A DNA stretch of 64,000 bases from [Clostridium] polysaccharolyticum (GCF_900111595.1 NZ_FOHN01000009.1:62001-126000); one strand, 5' to 3'. Shown: positions 1-9,795, counted from the stretch's first letter. Made by a program: numbers and translations. Notes: generated by a model from the sequence alone, not told the origin.

Positions 1-49
1 CCGAAACCAAATAGATGTAAAAAATAATATAGAAAAAAAGGGTAGAGAT

Positions 50-1441
50 TTGGACGAACAAAAAGAAAAAAAGGGTTCCTCAAAGCCGGAAGTGCCTGTA
101 GTGGATAAGGATACAGTTGTTGAGAAGGCTGTAGCAGAACAGGAAACAGACATGGGGTTGGATACACAGTGCAATGAGGAACAGGAAATAAAAGAAGAAA
201 AAGAGATTTTGGAAGAAGCAGGTTCAAAAAAGGAAGAGTCAGATAACAGCCAAGATAAGGAAACGTCTTCGACAGACGAACTTCTGAACATGTCGTTTGA
301 TGAAGAACATAAAGAGGAACCAGATGCTTTAGAGAGTTATTTAGAAAATTCACAGGATACGGATAAGAAGAAAAAATGGTCCTGGAAGAAAAAACTGCTG
401 GTGGTGTTGTGTGTACTTGGTCTGCTCATTGGAGGAGGCTGTGCAGTCTTTTATACAATGCTTAACCGAATAGACAGGGAGAGGCCAGAAGATATTAAAC
501 GTGCCCACACGGATTTATCTCCTGAAGAGTTAGCAGCACAGCAGGCAACATTACGGCCTCAGGAATTTAATAATAAAATCGAACAGAAAGTTGTTAATAT
601 CCTGTTAGTTGGAGAAGAAGCCATTAATGATGGAGTGTTAGGCCGTTCCGATTCCATGATGGTTGCAACTTTAAATACAGTGGAAAAGACCATTAAATTA
701 ACTTCTCTTATGAGAGATATGTATGTTACGATACCAGGTTATAGGGATAATAAATTAAATGCAGCATATCATAATGGGGGAGGCGTGCTTCTTGCGGAAA
801 CCATAGAGCAGAATTTTGGAATTGAAATAGATGGTTATGTGCGCGTAAATTTTGATGCTTTTGAAAAAATTGTTGATGAACTTGGCGGCGTGGAAATTAC
901 TCTTACTGGAGATGAAGCACATTATCTGCAGACAACAAACTACATTTCCAAAAAGTCAAACCGCAATGTAGTGGAAGGAAAGCAGATTTTAAATGGAAAT
1001 CAGGCATTGGGATATTGCCGTGTACGTTATAAAACGGCATCCAATGGAGAAGCCAATGACTTTGGCCGTACGTATCGGCAAAGAACCGTACTAAAAGCAA
1101 TTTTTGATAAATATAAACATCAGAATGTTGTGAACATGGTATCAATTGCCTCTGATATGCTGTCTTATGTAACAACGAACTTATCAAAGTCAGAAATGCT
1201 TAGTTACCTTACAACAGCAGCAAGTTTTGGCACATTAGAGTTAGAAACTTTCCGTATTCCGCTTGATAATACTTATGATGGAACGAAAATTGATGGGAAG
1301 TCTGTACTGGTCATTGATTTTGATGCTAATAAACAGGCACTGAGAGAATTTATATATGCTGGTATAGCAGATTCAGAAATAAAAGTAGAAAGCGGAGATA
1401 TGGAAGATGACCGGTATTTTTCTTATCTGTGGACTGATTAG
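50..1441 (+). CDS. LytR-CpsA-Psr (LCP) family wall glycopolymer ligase
   Basis: LCP proteins transfer undecaprenyl-linked anionic polymers to peptidoglycan on the outer face of the membrane. Residues 1-110 form a very acidic, Glu/Lys-rich cytoplasmic tail. One membrane segment lies at about 114-136 (after a KKKKWSWKKK stop-transfer cluster), and the extracellular LCP domain spans about 183-345. The conserved arginines expected to bind the polyprenyl phosphate are visible in GRSDSMM (about 198), RDMYVTIPG (about 222) and CRVRY (about 324). The start is TTG at 50 because the frame is open there and begins just after a purine-rich AAAGGGTAGAG stretch. No partner genes are adjacent, so the polymer is unknown. 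Family assignment is firm; the exact substrate is not. Confidence 0.9.
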   Translation: MDEQKEKKGSSKPEVPVVDKDTVVEKAVAEQETDMGLDTQCNEEQEIKEEKEILEEAGSKKEESDNSQDKETSSTDELLNMSFDEEHKEEPDALESYLENSQDTDKKKKWSWKKKLLVVLCVLGLLIGGGCAVFYTMLNRIDRERPEDIKRAHTDLSPEELAAQQATLRPQEFNNKIEQKVVNILLVGEEAINDGVLGRSDSMMVATLNTVEKTIKLTSLMRDMYVTIPGYRDNKLNAAYHNGGGVLLAETIEQNFGIEIDGYVRVNFDAFEKIVDELGGVEITLTGDEAHYLQTTNYISKKSNRNVVEGKQILNGNQALGYCRVRYKTASNGEANDFGRTYRQRTVLKAIFDKYKHQNVVNMVSIASDMLSYVTTNLSKSEMLSYLTTAASFGTLELETFRIPLDNTYDGTKIDGKSVLVIDFDANKQALREFIYAGIADSEIKVESGDMEDDRYFSYLWTD

Positions 1442-1523
1442 CAAGGAGGTAGCAGATTCGTTTAAATAATGCAGAAACCAATGCCAGATATTTCGAAGAC
1501 CAATGAAACTTTTTGGAAGTACG

Positions 1524-1551
1524 TTGACAAAAATGGTTTTGGTGATATAAT
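1524..1551 (+). promoter_or_regulatory. Promoter for thrS leader
   Basis: TTGACA (1524-1529), 16-bp spacer and TATAAT (1546-1551), with an extended -10 TG at 1543. It lies about 40 bases upstream of the T-box leader and is in ideal position to drive thrS. Confidence 0.8.
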
Positions 1552-1589
1552 AAAGTTATATTTTTTGCGAATTGCAAATGTAATACGAT

Positions 1590-1852
1590 TAAAAAAACGT
1601 TGACGAGACGAGTAGGATGCGGAGCTATTCAGAGAGAGGCATGGCTGCTGGAATTGCCTTATAGCAGAAACATTTGAAAACTACCTCCGAGTGGCCCCAA
1701 TCCGGTCCGGTGATTCCGTTATCATCAGGCTGTACGGCAGTACAGCAATTGAGAGCCTGCATAAGCAGGAATTAGGGTGGAACCGCGAGTGTGATTCGGA
1801 CAGCTCGTCCCTTTCGGTAGGAAAAAGGCCGAAAGAGACGGGCTTTTTTTTC
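1590..1852 (+). promoter_or_regulatory. T-box riboswitch (threonine)
   Basis: The leader contains the T-box antiterminator consensus AGGGTGGAACCGCG at 1774-1787, an AGAGAG stem I element near 1632, and a terminator downstream. Uncharged tRNA pairing with the T-box bulge would favour the antiterminator and allow thrS transcription when threonyl-tRNA is scarce. Candidate specifier triplets ACC (1683-1685) and ACT (1680-1682) both encode threonine, in keeping with the downstream gene; which is used needs folding. Confidence 0.93.
1802..1852 (+). terminator. T-box intrinsic terminator
   Basis: A 16-bp stem (1802-1817 with 1829-1844, two G-U pairs) is followed by a run of T residues to 1851. It competes with the T-box antiterminator helix. 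Confidence 0.9.
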
Positions 1853-1892
1853 TGCTTTTTCATAGATTATAAAGTATGAAGGAGATGCAAAA

Positions 1893-3851
1893 ATGAAGAT
1901 AACATTAAAAGATGGCTCATGGAAAGAATATGATAAAGCAATGAGCGTGTACGAAATAGCACAGGATATCAGCGAGGGGTTAGCTAGAATGGCTACGGCT
2001 GGTGAAGTGAATGGTAAAGTAGCAGATTTAAGAACAGTAGTAGACAGTGACTGTGAATTAAGTATCTTAACATTTAATGATGAAGCTGGCAAGGCACCTT
2101 ACCGTCATACAGCTTCTCACGTATTAGCAGAAGCTGTTAAAAGATTATATCCAGAAGCGAAGTTAGCGATTGGACCTTCTATTGATACTGGATTTTATTA
2201 TGATTTTGACTGTGAATCTTTTGACAGGGCAGCGTTAGATAAAATAGAAGCAGAAATGAAAAAAATCATCAAAGAGGGAAAAGAGTTAGAAAGATTTACT
2301 CTTCCTAGAGATGAAGCGATTGCATTTATGAAAGAAAGACAGGAACCCTATAAGGTTGAGCTAATCGAAGACCTTCCAGAAGGAGAAACAATCTCTTTCT
2401 ATCGTCAAGGTGATTTCGTTGATTTATGTGCAGGTCCTCACTTAATGAGCACAAAAGGAATCAAAGCAATCAAATTAATTTCTTCTTCAGGTGCATACTG
2501 GAGAGGAAGCGAAAAGAACAAAATGCTTACTCGTGTATATGGTACAGCATTTACAAAGAAAGCTGATTTAGATGCTTATTTAGAGCATTTGGAAGATATT
2601 AAAAAACGTGACCATAATAAACTAGGCCGTGAAATGGAATTATTCACAACAGTAGATGTTATTGGACAGGGACTTCCATTATTAATGCCTAAGGGTACAA
2701 AAATGATCCAGACATTACAAAGATGGATTGAAGATGAAGAAGAAAAACGTGGTTATATGAGAACAAAAACACCTCTTATGGCTAAAAGTGATTTATATAA
2801 GATTTCTGGGCATTGGGATCACTATTTAGATGGCATGTTTGTACTTGGAGATCCTGAAAATGACAAAGAAGTTATGGCACTTCGTCCAATGACATGTCCA
2901 TTCCAGTATTATGTATACAAAGCAAGCCAGAAATCCTACCGGGATCTTCCTTGTCGTTATGGGGAAACATCTACATTATTCCGGAATGAAGATTCAGGAG
3001 AAATGCATGGCTTAACACGTGTCCGCCAGTTTACAATTTCGGAAGGACACTTGATCATCCGTCCAGATCAGGTAGAAGATGAATTTAAAGGCTGCGTTGA
3101 CTTAGCGTTATACTGCTTAAAAACTTTAGGTCTTGAAAAGGATGTAACGTACCGTTTATCCAAATGGGATCCAAACAATCGTGAAAAATATATTGGATCG
3201 GATGAATACTGGGAAGAAACACAAGGCATGATGCGCCAGTTCTTACAGGAATTAAATATTCCATTTGTAGAGGCAGAAGGGGAAGCGGCATTCTACGGAC
3301 CAAAACTTGATATCCAGGCTAAGAATGTATATGGAAAAGAAGATACTATGGTAACAATCCAGCTTGACTGTGAAATTGCTGAAAAATTCGATATGTATTA
3401 CATTGATGAAAAAGGGGATAAAGTTCGTCCTTACATCATTCACCGTACAAGTATGGGATGTTATGAAAGAACACTTGCATGGTTAATCGAAAAATATGCC
3501 GGTTTATTCCCAACCTGGTTATGTCCGGAACAGGTTCGTGTATTGCCTATCTCGGATAAATATGCGGATTATGCTAAGAAAGTAGAAGCAGAGTTAAAGA
3601 ATAATGGTGTATTAGCTACAATGGATACTCGTGCAGAAAAGATTGGTTATAAAATCCGTGAAGCAAGACTTAGCCGTGTGCCTTATATCGTAGTTGTAGG
3701 ACAGAAGGAACAGGAAGAAGGTCTTGTATCTGTTAGAAGCCGTTATTTAGGTGATGAAGGACAAAAACCATTACAGACATTTATAGATGAAATCTGTAAG
3801 GAAATCAGAACCAAAGAAATCAGAACGATTGAAGTAAAGGAAGAAAAATAA
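1893..3851 (+). CDS. thrS: Threonyl-tRNA synthetase
   Basis: Cytoplasmic class II synthetase that charges tRNA-Thr. At 652 aa it is of normal length. It has an N-terminal TGS domain (about 1-60), an editing domain with HTASH (about 71-75) and the CAGPH segment, a catalytic core with RPMTCPFQ (zinc Cys about 335), and a C-terminal anticodon-binding domain starting near CPEQVRVLPIS (about 546). The start ATG at 1893 follows GAAGGAGATG at good spacing. Expression is controlled by the threonine T-box directly upstream and ends at a strong terminator. Product is certain from motifs and regulatory context. Confidence 0.98.
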   Translation: MKITLKDGSWKEYDKAMSVYEIAQDISEGLARMATAGEVNGKVADLRTVVDSDCELSILTFNDEAGKAPYRHTASHVLAEAVKRLYPEAKLAIGPSIDTGFYYDFDCESFDRAALDKIEAEMKKIIKEGKELERFTLPRDEAIAFMKERQEPYKVELIEDLPEGETISFYRQGDFVDLCAGPHLMSTKGIKAIKLISSSGAYWRGSEKNKMLTRVYGTAFTKKADLDAYLEHLEDIKKRDHNKLGREMELFTTVDVIGQGLPLLMPKGTKMIQTLQRWIEDEEEKRGYMRTKTPLMAKSDLYKISGHWDHYLDGMFVLGDPENDKEVMALRPMTCPFQYYVYKASQKSYRDLPCRYGETSTLFRNEDSGEMHGLTRVRQFTISEGHLIIRPDQVEDEFKGCVDLALYCLKTLGLEKDVTYRLSKWDPNNREKYIGSDEYWEETQGMMRQFLQELNIPFVEAEGEAAFYGPKLDIQAKNVYGKEDTMVTIQLDCEIAEKFDMYYIDEKGDKVRPYIIHRTSMGCYERTLAWLIEKYAGLFPTWLCPEQVRVLPISDKYADYAKKVEAELKNNGVLATMDTRAEKIGYKIREARLSRVPYIVVVGQKEQEEGLVSVRSRYLGDEGQKPLQTFIDEICKEIRTKEIRTIEVKEEK

Positions 3852-3877
3852 TAGCAGCAGAAAATAATAGTAGCAGG

Positions 3878-3918
3878 GAAAAGGAAGAACAAAAGGTTTG
3901 AATGTTCTTCCTTTTCTG
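3878..3918 (+). terminator. Terminator after thrS
   Basis: GAAAAGGAAGAAC pairs with GTTCTTCCTTTTC, and the descending arm is itself T-rich. Confidence 0.75.
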
Positions 3919-3986
3919 GTTATAATAGTATTATGGCAGAAATAGATGTTGACAGAATAATAAATATAAGAAAAAGGAGAATAAAA

Positions 3987-5696
3987 ATGAAAATTAGAAT
4001 TAGTATAAGAAAGAAACTAATGATTCCTGTTTTGCTTATGTTTTTATTGTTTTCAGTTTCGCTGTCTGTAATGATTTATCATATTTCCCGTGATAAATTT
4101 ATTAAGCAGGGTCAAAATGAGGCAATTTCTGTGGCATCCCTGATCGGACATATGATAGCTCCCGAAGAAGTTGAAGCTATTATGCAATCAGAAAAAGAGG
4201 AAGCCTGTTATGAGAAGATTTTTAAGTTTGCAGAGCAGATGATAGAAAAAACAGGTGCTACATATATATATATGGTTGGTGATTATAATGGGACCTATAA
4301 ATACTTCTTTGCAAATAATGAGGAAACTTCTTTTTATCAGGATCTTGAGCCAGAGTATTATAGGGAAGTGGAATTGGCTTTACAGGGAAAAGCATATGCT
4401 ACATCAACTATAGATGTTTCTCAATATGGAAAGCTTATAACCGCTTGGATACCAGTTGTAAATAAAGAAGGAACGGTTGTTGCTGCATTAGGAATTGATT
4501 ATGATGTGGAATATATATGCAAGGAAATCAGCTCTATGCTGCAGAAAATAGCAGTTCTAACAGCAGTCATGCTTTTCATTTCATTTATTATTATTTATCT
4601 CATTATCAGACAGATGTGCAGACAATTGAAACGGGTGGATAATAAGCTGGAGGAGCTTGTGAGCAGCAATGGAGACCTGACAAAGAAAATTGAGATAGCA
4701 GGAAATGATGAAATTAGTGATATCAGCCAGAAAATCAATCATTTATTAGAATATATACAAGAGGTAATTAAGAACATTGCTGGAGTTACTTCCCAAATGT
4801 CCAATTCCGTACAAAATAACAGAAAGCTTGTAAGTGGTTCGGTTTGTGATTTGAAACAAGTCTCTGCTTCAACGCAGGAAGTAAATGCTATGATGGAAGA
4901 AACCTATGCCAATACAAAGACAATTACTTCTGTAGTAGATGTGGAAAAAGAATTGTTAAGCAATATTTATAACGATATTTATGATGGAAAAGGACTGATG
5001 GAAGAGATCAAATGCCGTGCAGCTGCAATTAGTAAAAAGGCAGAAGGCAAAGGAGCCGAATTAGAAGAAATGGCACAAAAAATGAGTGCTTCGGTAAATG
5101 AAAAAATTTCCAAGGCAAATGAAGTTGAAAAGATAAACGAGTTGTCAAAGAAGATTCTGGAGGTTGCCAATAAAACAGGCATGCTGTCTTTAAATGCTTC
5201 TATTGAAGCCGCACGTGCTGGGGAAGCAGGAAAAGGTTTTTCTGTTGTTGCAAAGGAAATTTCAAAGTTATCAGAAGATACTATGAATACGGCTAAGGAA
5301 ATACAGCAAATCAGCGATATGATTATTTTAGTAGTGGAAGAATTGGCCAAGGAAGCTGGAAATATGATGGATTATATATCCCAAAAGACACTTGCAAGCT
5401 ATAATACGCTGCGGGAAGTGGGAACAGATTATGTGGACAGTTCAGAAAAGGCATACAGTTTCTTTGAAGGCATGCATGATAAGTCAGTGAAAATGGAGCA
5501 GGGAATGACTGGTATTGTGGATTCGGTAAAGGTTATATATGAAAATGCAAAACAATGTGCAGAAGGAATGGAAGAAGTTTCAAGGCTGACAGTAAATCTG
5601 CAGGAGAATGTAAATGAAACGGAGCATCAGGCAGAAGAAAATGAAAAAATGATGAGTGATCTTGAAACGGAGGTTTCTAAGTTTATAATAGATTAA
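3987..5696 (+). CDS. Methyl-accepting chemotaxis protein with Cache-type sensor
   Basis: Membrane chemoreceptor of 569 aa. It has TM1 at about 10-30, an extracellular Cache-like sensor, TM2 at about 187-207, a HAMP segment and a long cytoplasmic signalling coiled coil. The hairpin tip reads [18 protein letters not shown] (about 397), close to the canonical CheA/CheW-contact motif. The ATG at 3987 is preferred over one 54 bases upstream because AAAAAGGAGA precedes it and translation then begins just before TM1. No chemotaxis genes are adjacent, so it is an orphan receptor. Its ligand cannot be read from sequence. A HAMP-region relic related to it lies at 8709. Confidence 0.92.
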   Translation: MKIRISIRKKLMIPVLLMFLLFSVSLSVMIYHISRDKFIKQGQNEAISVASLIGHMIAPEEVEAIMQSEKEEACYEKIFKFAEQMIEKTGATYIYMVGDYNGTYKYFFANNEETSFYQDLEPEYYREVELALQGKAYATSTIDVSQYGKLITAWIPVVNKEGTVVAALGIDYDVEYICKEISSMLQKIAVLTAVMLFISFIIIYLIIRQMCRQLKRVDNKLEELVSSNGDLTKKIEIAGNDEISDISQKINHLLEYIQEVIKNIAGVTSQMSNSVQNNRKLVSGSVCDLKQVSASTQEVNAMMEETYANTKTITSVVDVEKELLSNIYNDIYDGKGLMEEIKCRAAAISKKAEGKGAELEEMAQKMSASVNEKISKANEVEKINELSKKILEVANKTGMLSLNASIEAARAGEAGKGFSVVAKEISKLSEDTMNTAKEIQQISDMIILVVEELAKEAGNMMDYISQKTLASYNTLREVGTDYVDSSEKAYSFFEGMHDKSVKMEQGMTGIVDSVKVIYENAKQCAEGMEEVSRLTVNLQENVNETEHQAEENEKMMSDLETEVSKFIID

Positions 5697-6090
5697 AAAC
5701 AGGATTTTCTATGTACCAAGAGAGAAATATGGACGTATTGCACAGATAAACAATCTAGGGGCTGGCTGTCTTGCAGAATTAAGTATGTAAAACCTGAAAA
5801 GGCTGCTGTTAAAAGCAAACCAAAAACGAGTCGTGCGAATTTACGAGATGTCAACGTGAGTGCTCTTTTAGGATTACGCCTATTTTCATGATTATAATTG
5901 AAATTAATGTAAATAGAGTATATACTATAAAGGATTAAAGGAAAAACTAGGTGGCTAGTGCAGAAAAATTACAGGATTGGAGGGAAGAGAGTTTTAGGAA
6001 TATCAAAAGATAAAGAGCTGATTGCTTAATGGGCAGAATATAAATTTATATGATTAGACTAATAGTATAACAGATCAGGAGGACTTAAAA
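5697..6090 (+). other. Intergenic region between the two chemoreceptors
   Basis: No convincing ORF is visible in these 394 bases. The only clear element is a promoter near 5898-5926. No terminator with a T-tract follows the upstream gene, so read-through is possible. Confidence 0.5.
5898..5926 (+). promoter_or_regulatory. Candidate promoter for second chemoreceptor
   Basis: TTGAAA (5898-5903), 17-bp spacer, TATACT (5921-5926). It lies about 165 bases upstream of the ATG at 6091. Confidence 0.5.
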
Positions 6091-7536
6091 ATGGATGCTA
6101 GTAGAATAAAACTAGTGAACAGAAAACTGTTTGCGTGCTTGTTCCTTGCAGGAGTTTTTTACATTATTGGAGTAGTAAGTGTTGTAAAGACAGGAATATA
6201 CAGTAGAAAACAATTTGTTTTATTTCTTATCACATTTGGAATGCTTTGTTTGAGTTTTATTATCGGAAACTATTTAAAAGGGCTGATGCCAGCAGTAGTC
6301 ATGGGGACGAGCTTTGTAATGGCAACACTTACAGCATCGTTTCTTTATGATAGTGGAATTGTTTTACTGTACTTGCTTGTGGTATTAAGTATTATTACAA
6401 GTTATCAGAATAAGTTTTTGATGTATTACATGTCAATAATCACCTTTTTGGCAGCATTTGCTGGGCAGATGTATGGAACAAGCAGGCTGGGCTGGCTGGT
6501 TAAGGATGTAGGGCTAATCCCATTTATAGTAATAGTAGTTGTTCTGGCTGTATTTTTATCATATAGACAGATTAGCCTGGATAACAACCGTCAGAAAGAA
6601 CTTATAATGGAAAAGCAGAAAAATGCGGAAGAATCCTATGACAATCTGGTACAATTAAGCCAGGTTGTTTCGAACAGTACATCTCAATTAGTAACCAAAG
6701 CGAGAGATAACCGAAACGAAACTCAAATCGTGCTACAGAGTGTATCAGCCATTGTTGATGGACTGGCAAACCAGAATTCCAATATTAATATGCAGGTGGA
6801 AAACTCTAAAATTATTGAAGGTAAGCTGGAAGGTGTTGTATGCTGTGTAGATGATATGAATAAACAAGTGGATAAAGTTCTTGCTCTTGCACAGAAGAGT
6901 GAGAAAAGCATGCTGACTCTTAATGATAATACAGAACGTGTAAGTAATATGGCCATGCAGTCTAAAAATGGAATTGATCAGCTGCTTGCACATGTGATTT
7001 CAGTGCAGGAAGTTGTAGGAATCATTACAGAAGTAGCAGAGCAGACAAGATTACTGTCATTAAATGCGAGTATAGAGGCGGCAAAAGCAGGTACATATGG
7101 GAATGGTTTTGTTGTTGTAGCAGAGGAAATTCGTAAATTGTCAGATAGTACAAGCGATTCTGTTCAGAAAATAAATGATTTGCTTGTGACTTTACAGGAT
7201 AAATCAGTTGTTGTGGAGAAAGAAATACAGGAAATGAATCAGGCATTTAATGAACAGAAACGGGAAATACAGCTTACAAATGGTAATATGAAAGATCTGG
7301 CACTAGCTATGAATTCTATGCGTAATGGATTAGATAACGTAGTATTTTCAACCAAGGAAGTGGTTACCAGCAATGAAGCGGTTTCAAAGGGAGTTTCTAA
7401 TATTGCAGACATTTCCGAGGAAATAGGTGCTACATTAGATAATGTTTCGGAAGCTTGCAAGAGAGTTTACGATTCTTCTAATGAGACTCTTAATATAGCA
7501 GAAGACGTTGAAAATAAAGCAGGGAAGTTAATGTAA
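6091..7536 (+). CDS. Methyl-accepting chemotaxis protein with multi-pass membrane domain
   Basis: A 481-aa receptor. The N-terminal 165 residues hold about five or six hydrophobic segments with little extracellular sequence. The remainder is a cytoplasmic methyl-accepting coiled coil with the tip [14 protein letters not shown] (about 320) and [14 protein letters not shown] beyond. Lacking a periplasmic-type sensor, it may sense a signal in or near the membrane (inference). RBS AGGAGG sits 9 bases before the ATG. It is followed after 64 bases by an esterase gene. Confidence 0.9.
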   Translation: MDASRIKLVNRKLFACLFLAGVFYIIGVVSVVKTGIYSRKQFVLFLITFGMLCLSFIIGNYLKGLMPAVVMGTSFVMATLTASFLYDSGIVLLYLLVVLSIITSYQNKFLMYYMSIITFLAAFAGQMYGTSRLGWLVKDVGLIPFIVIVVVLAVFLSYRQISLDNNRQKELIMEKQKNAEESYDNLVQLSQVVSNSTSQLVTKARDNRNETQIVLQSVSAIVDGLANQNSNINMQVENSKIIEGKLEGVVCCVDDMNKQVDKVLALAQKSEKSMLTLNDNTERVSNMAMQSKNGIDQLLAHVISVQEVVGIITEVAEQTRLLSLNASIEAAKAGTYGNGFVVVAEEIRKLSDSTSDSVQKINDLLVTLQDKSVVVEKEIQEMNQAFNEQKREIQLTNGNMKDLALAMNSMRNGLDNVVFSTKEVVTSNEAVSKGVSNIADISEEIGATLDNVSEACKRVYDSSNETLNIAEDVENKAGKLM

Positions 7537-7600
7537 GGTTTGACAGGATACGAAAGATTAAGTTGATGTTTGATTATGGATAAACTAAGGAGGAAAGAAT

Positions 7601-8545
7601 ATGCGTGTATCAATTAATAAATACACTAGTGTCATACCTTGTAAAACAAAGGATATAAGTGGACCTTTCAGATTTTTGCTGGATTTATGGGATGGTGCAA
7701 CAAAAGTGAAACGTGTATATGAAGAGGGGGAATTGAGGGAAACCTTTTTTCAGCCACCAGAAGGGTATACATACCGCCAGTTTATTGCGAACGGGGTAAA
7801 CATGGAGGAATTAAAATATAATAAGCCAAGTAAAAAAGTCATATTTATGGTTCATGGAGGATCGTTTCTGTATAGAATGTCGGAATCTTTTACTAGAATG
7901 ATTCCCTTCTATGCAGAAGCAGGAGGAAATGTAACGGTAGTTGCCGTTGATTACAGAGTAGCCCCAGAGGTTTCTTACCGAGAAATGATTGAAGATGTTG
8001 TAAAAGGATATGAATGGCTGCTTTTAGAAGGTTATAAACCAGAGGATATTGTAGTTGCCGGAGATTCGTCTGGTGGTGGAACTTCATTAGCATCCATGAT
8101 TTATTTAAGAGAACATAATTATCCTTTGCCTGCTGGAATTATAACGCTTTCTGCGTGCACCAACATGGGGTGTTCCACCATATCCGTATCAACAAAGTTT
8201 GATGTGGATGTTGTATTTGGCCAGTCAGATTTATTAAATCATAATGTAAATAAATTTTTAGGTGATGCAGATTATCGTAATCCGTATGTTTCACCGTTCT
8301 ATGGAAGCTACCATGACTTCCCGCCGATGCTCATTCAGGTTGGAGGGGATGAAATGCTGCTGGATGATTCAAAGGTAATTGCAAAAAAAGCATATAGTCA
8401 AGGGGTAGATGTTACATTTGAAATCTATGAGAAAATGTTTCATGATTTTCAGAACTGTAAAGGAATCCTTTTAGAAGCGGATTATGCATGGAAGCGTATC
8501 AGGAAATTTCTGCATCGTATATTCTACAACGAAGTATATAAGTAG
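7601..8545 (+). CDS. Alpha/beta hydrolase, hormone-sensitive-lipase family esterase
   Basis: Cytoplasmic carboxylesterase-type hydrolase of 314 aa, with no signal peptide. The oxyanion motif HGG (about 85) follows a beta-strand, the nucleophile elbow is GDSSGG (Ser about 155), the acid is probably in GGDEMLLDDS (about 251) and the base is His in MFHDF (about 281). This is the order and spacing of the HSL/acetyl-esterase family. The start has AGGAGG 7 bases upstream. It may be co-transcribed with the chemoreceptor. The natural ester is unknown. Confidence 0.88.
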   Translation: MRVSINKYTSVIPCKTKDISGPFRFLLDLWDGATKVKRVYEEGELRETFFQPPEGYTYRQFIANGVNMEELKYNKPSKKVIFMVHGGSFLYRMSESFTRMIPFYAEAGGNVTVVAVDYRVAPEVSYREMIEDVVKGYEWLLLEGYKPEDIVVAGDSSGGGTSLASMIYLREHNYPLPAGIITLSACTNMGCSTISVSTKFDVDVVFGQSDLLNHNVNKFLGDADYRNPYVSPFYGSYHDFPPMLIQVGGDEMLLDDSKVIAKKAYSQGVDVTFEIYEKMFHDFQNCKGILLEADYAWKRIRKFLHRIFYNEVYK

Positions 8546-8765
8546 TATCTGTATAAAACATGAATAAAAGAATTAGGACGAACTTGATTTTCAGCCTAGC
8601 AAGAAGAAAGGCTCTATGTCAAGTGATGGAGTGTGGTTCTCTGAATCATGCTTTATTACTAGGCATAGGACTATTTTATGACTGCTTAGATTCCTGTTTA
8701 TAATAAAGAAAAAGATAGATATTCAAGGAAATGACGAAATAAGTGATATCAGCAGTAAATTAATA
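8546..8765 (+). other. Intergenic region upstream of infC promoter
   Basis: No intact gene is visible. It holds complementary hexamers GCCTAG near 8593 and CTAGGC near 8658 that could close a stem, and a chemoreceptor gene relic at its 3' end. Confidence 0.45.
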
Positions 8766-8777
8766 TTGACAAATTAA
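8709..8777 (+). pseudogene. Relic of a chemoreceptor HAMP region
   Basis: Translated in one frame the segment reads KKIDIQGNDEISDISSKL before a stop at 8775. This closely matches TKKIEIAGNDEISDISQKI, just after TM2 in the receptor at 3987-5696. No start or downstream domain remains. The relic runs into the infC promoter, so it is probably left from duplication and decay of a receptor gene. Confidence 0.6.
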
Positions 8778-8794
8778 TTTGCATTTGCTATAAT
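8766..8794 (+). promoter_or_regulatory. Promoter of infC operon
   Basis: Consensus TTGACA (8766-8771), 17-bp spacer and TATAAT (8789-8794). Confidence 0.9.
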
Positions 8795-8804
8795 ACATAT
8801 TGTT

Positions 8805-9006
8805 GTGTTAATGAAAAGAAAAAGCAGAGTATCCACTCTCACCTTAGCGCATAAGCGACTTGGGTTCCGTTTCGAAATTTAGATGTTTTGTGCATTATAA
8901 TAGATAGCGAAAAGACGTGGATAGCTTTTGCAGTCCACGTTCTTTTTATGTCCATGGCTTGTTGGATTAACCAGCAATATAGAAACTAAAAATTGAAAAA
9001 CCTTAT
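8805..9006 (+). promoter_or_regulatory. L20-type leader with internal terminator, infC operon
   Basis: About 200 bases of untranslated leader with several short stems precede infC. A hairpin with 8913-8920 and 8933-8940 as arms is followed by TTCTTTTT. In Firmicutes this position holds the ribosomal protein L20 autoregulatory leader, which causes premature termination when L20 is in excess. The assignment rests on synteny plus the terminator; the L20-binding fold was not modelled. Confidence 0.7.
8913..8948 (+). terminator. Attenuator terminator in infC leader
   Basis: GACGTGGA pairs with TCCACGTT and is followed by CTTTTTAT. Confidence 0.75.
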
Positions 9007-9020
9007 GGAGGTGCAGGACC

Positions 9021-9527
9021 ATTAGTGAATTAATGATTAATGAGCAGATTAGGGATAAAGAAGTTCGTTTAGTTGGTGAAGACGGCGAGCAGTTAGGAAT
9101 CATGTCTGCTAAAGATGCGATGAAAATTGCCAGAGAAGCAAATCTGGACTTAGTAAAAATTGCTCCACAGGCAAAACCACCTGTGTGTAAAGTAATTGAT
9201 TATGGGAAATACCGTTATGAATTAGCCCGTAAAGAGAAAGAAGCTAAGAAAAAACAGAAAACAATGGATGTGAAAGAAATCCGTCTATCCCCAAACATTG
9301 ATGAAAATGATCTTAATACTAAAGCAGGTCAGGCAAGAAAGTTCTTATCAAAGGGCGATAAGGTTAAGGTTACACTTCGATTCCGTGGCAGAGAAGTTGC
9401 ACATATGGGTATGAGCAAACAGATTCTCGACAGGTTCTTCGAAAAAGTAGAAGATGTTGCAGTGGTAGATAAGCCAGCTAAGATGGAAGGCAGAAGTATG
9501 ATAATGTTTTTAACAGAAAAACGTTAA
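9021..9527 (+). CDS. infC: Translation initiation factor IF-3 (ATT start)
   Basis: IF-3 binds the 30S subunit and checks start-codon/initiator tRNA pairing. The product is 168 aa when begun at ATT 9021 and contains the family hallmarks NEQIRDKEVRLVGEDGEQLG, ICKVIDYGKYRYE-like sequence (here VCKVIDYGKYRYE) and DENDLNTKAGQARKFL. GGAGG at 9007-9011 is 9 bases from this ATT but 21 bases from the first in-frame ATG at 9033, so ATT is the likely start. An AUU start is known to let IF-3 repress its own translation. It is followed by rpmI and rplT. Confidence 0.95.
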   Translation: MSELMINEQIRDKEVRLVGEDGEQLGIMSAKDAMKIAREANLDLVKIAPQAKPPVCKVIDYGKYRYELARKEKEAKKKQKTMDVKEIRLSPNIDENDLNTKAGQARKFLSKGDKVKVTLRFRGREVAHMGMSKQILDRFFEKVEDVAVVDKPAKMEGRSMIMFLTEKR

Positions 9528-9569
9528 CATAAATTGATAAGTAGTTGGATTCAGATAGGAGGAAACAAA

Positions 9570-9767
9570 ATGCCAAAATTAAAAACAAAAAGAGCAGCTG
9601 CAAAGCGCTTTAAAGTAACAGGAACTGGAAAATTGAAAAGAAGCAAAGCTTATAGGAGACATATTTTAACAAAGAAAACTACAAAAAATAAGAGAAACCT
9701 TAGAAAAGCAACAACAGTAGATGCTTCAAATGTTAAGACAATGAAGAAAGTATTACCATATCTATAA
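9570..9767 (+). CDS. rpmI: 50S ribosomal protein L35
   Basis: A 65-aa basic protein beginning [20 protein letters not shown], the L35 signature. The ATG at 9570 is chosen because AGGAGG lies 7 bases upstream; an ATG 36 bases earlier has no ribosome-binding site. It is the middle gene of infC-rpmI-rplT. Confidence 0.98.
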   Translation: MPKLKTKRAAAKRFKVTGTGKLKRSKAYRRHILTKKTTKNKRNLRKATTVDASNVKTMKKVLPYL

Positions 9768-9795
9768 TTTTTGGTGATAAGGAGGGAAATAGAAG

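Noticed and set aside
4979-5350. 123-aa minus-strand frame opposite the chemoreceptor
   Set aside because: It is antisense to the Ala/Glu-rich coiled coil; no ribosome-binding site or promoter is visible.
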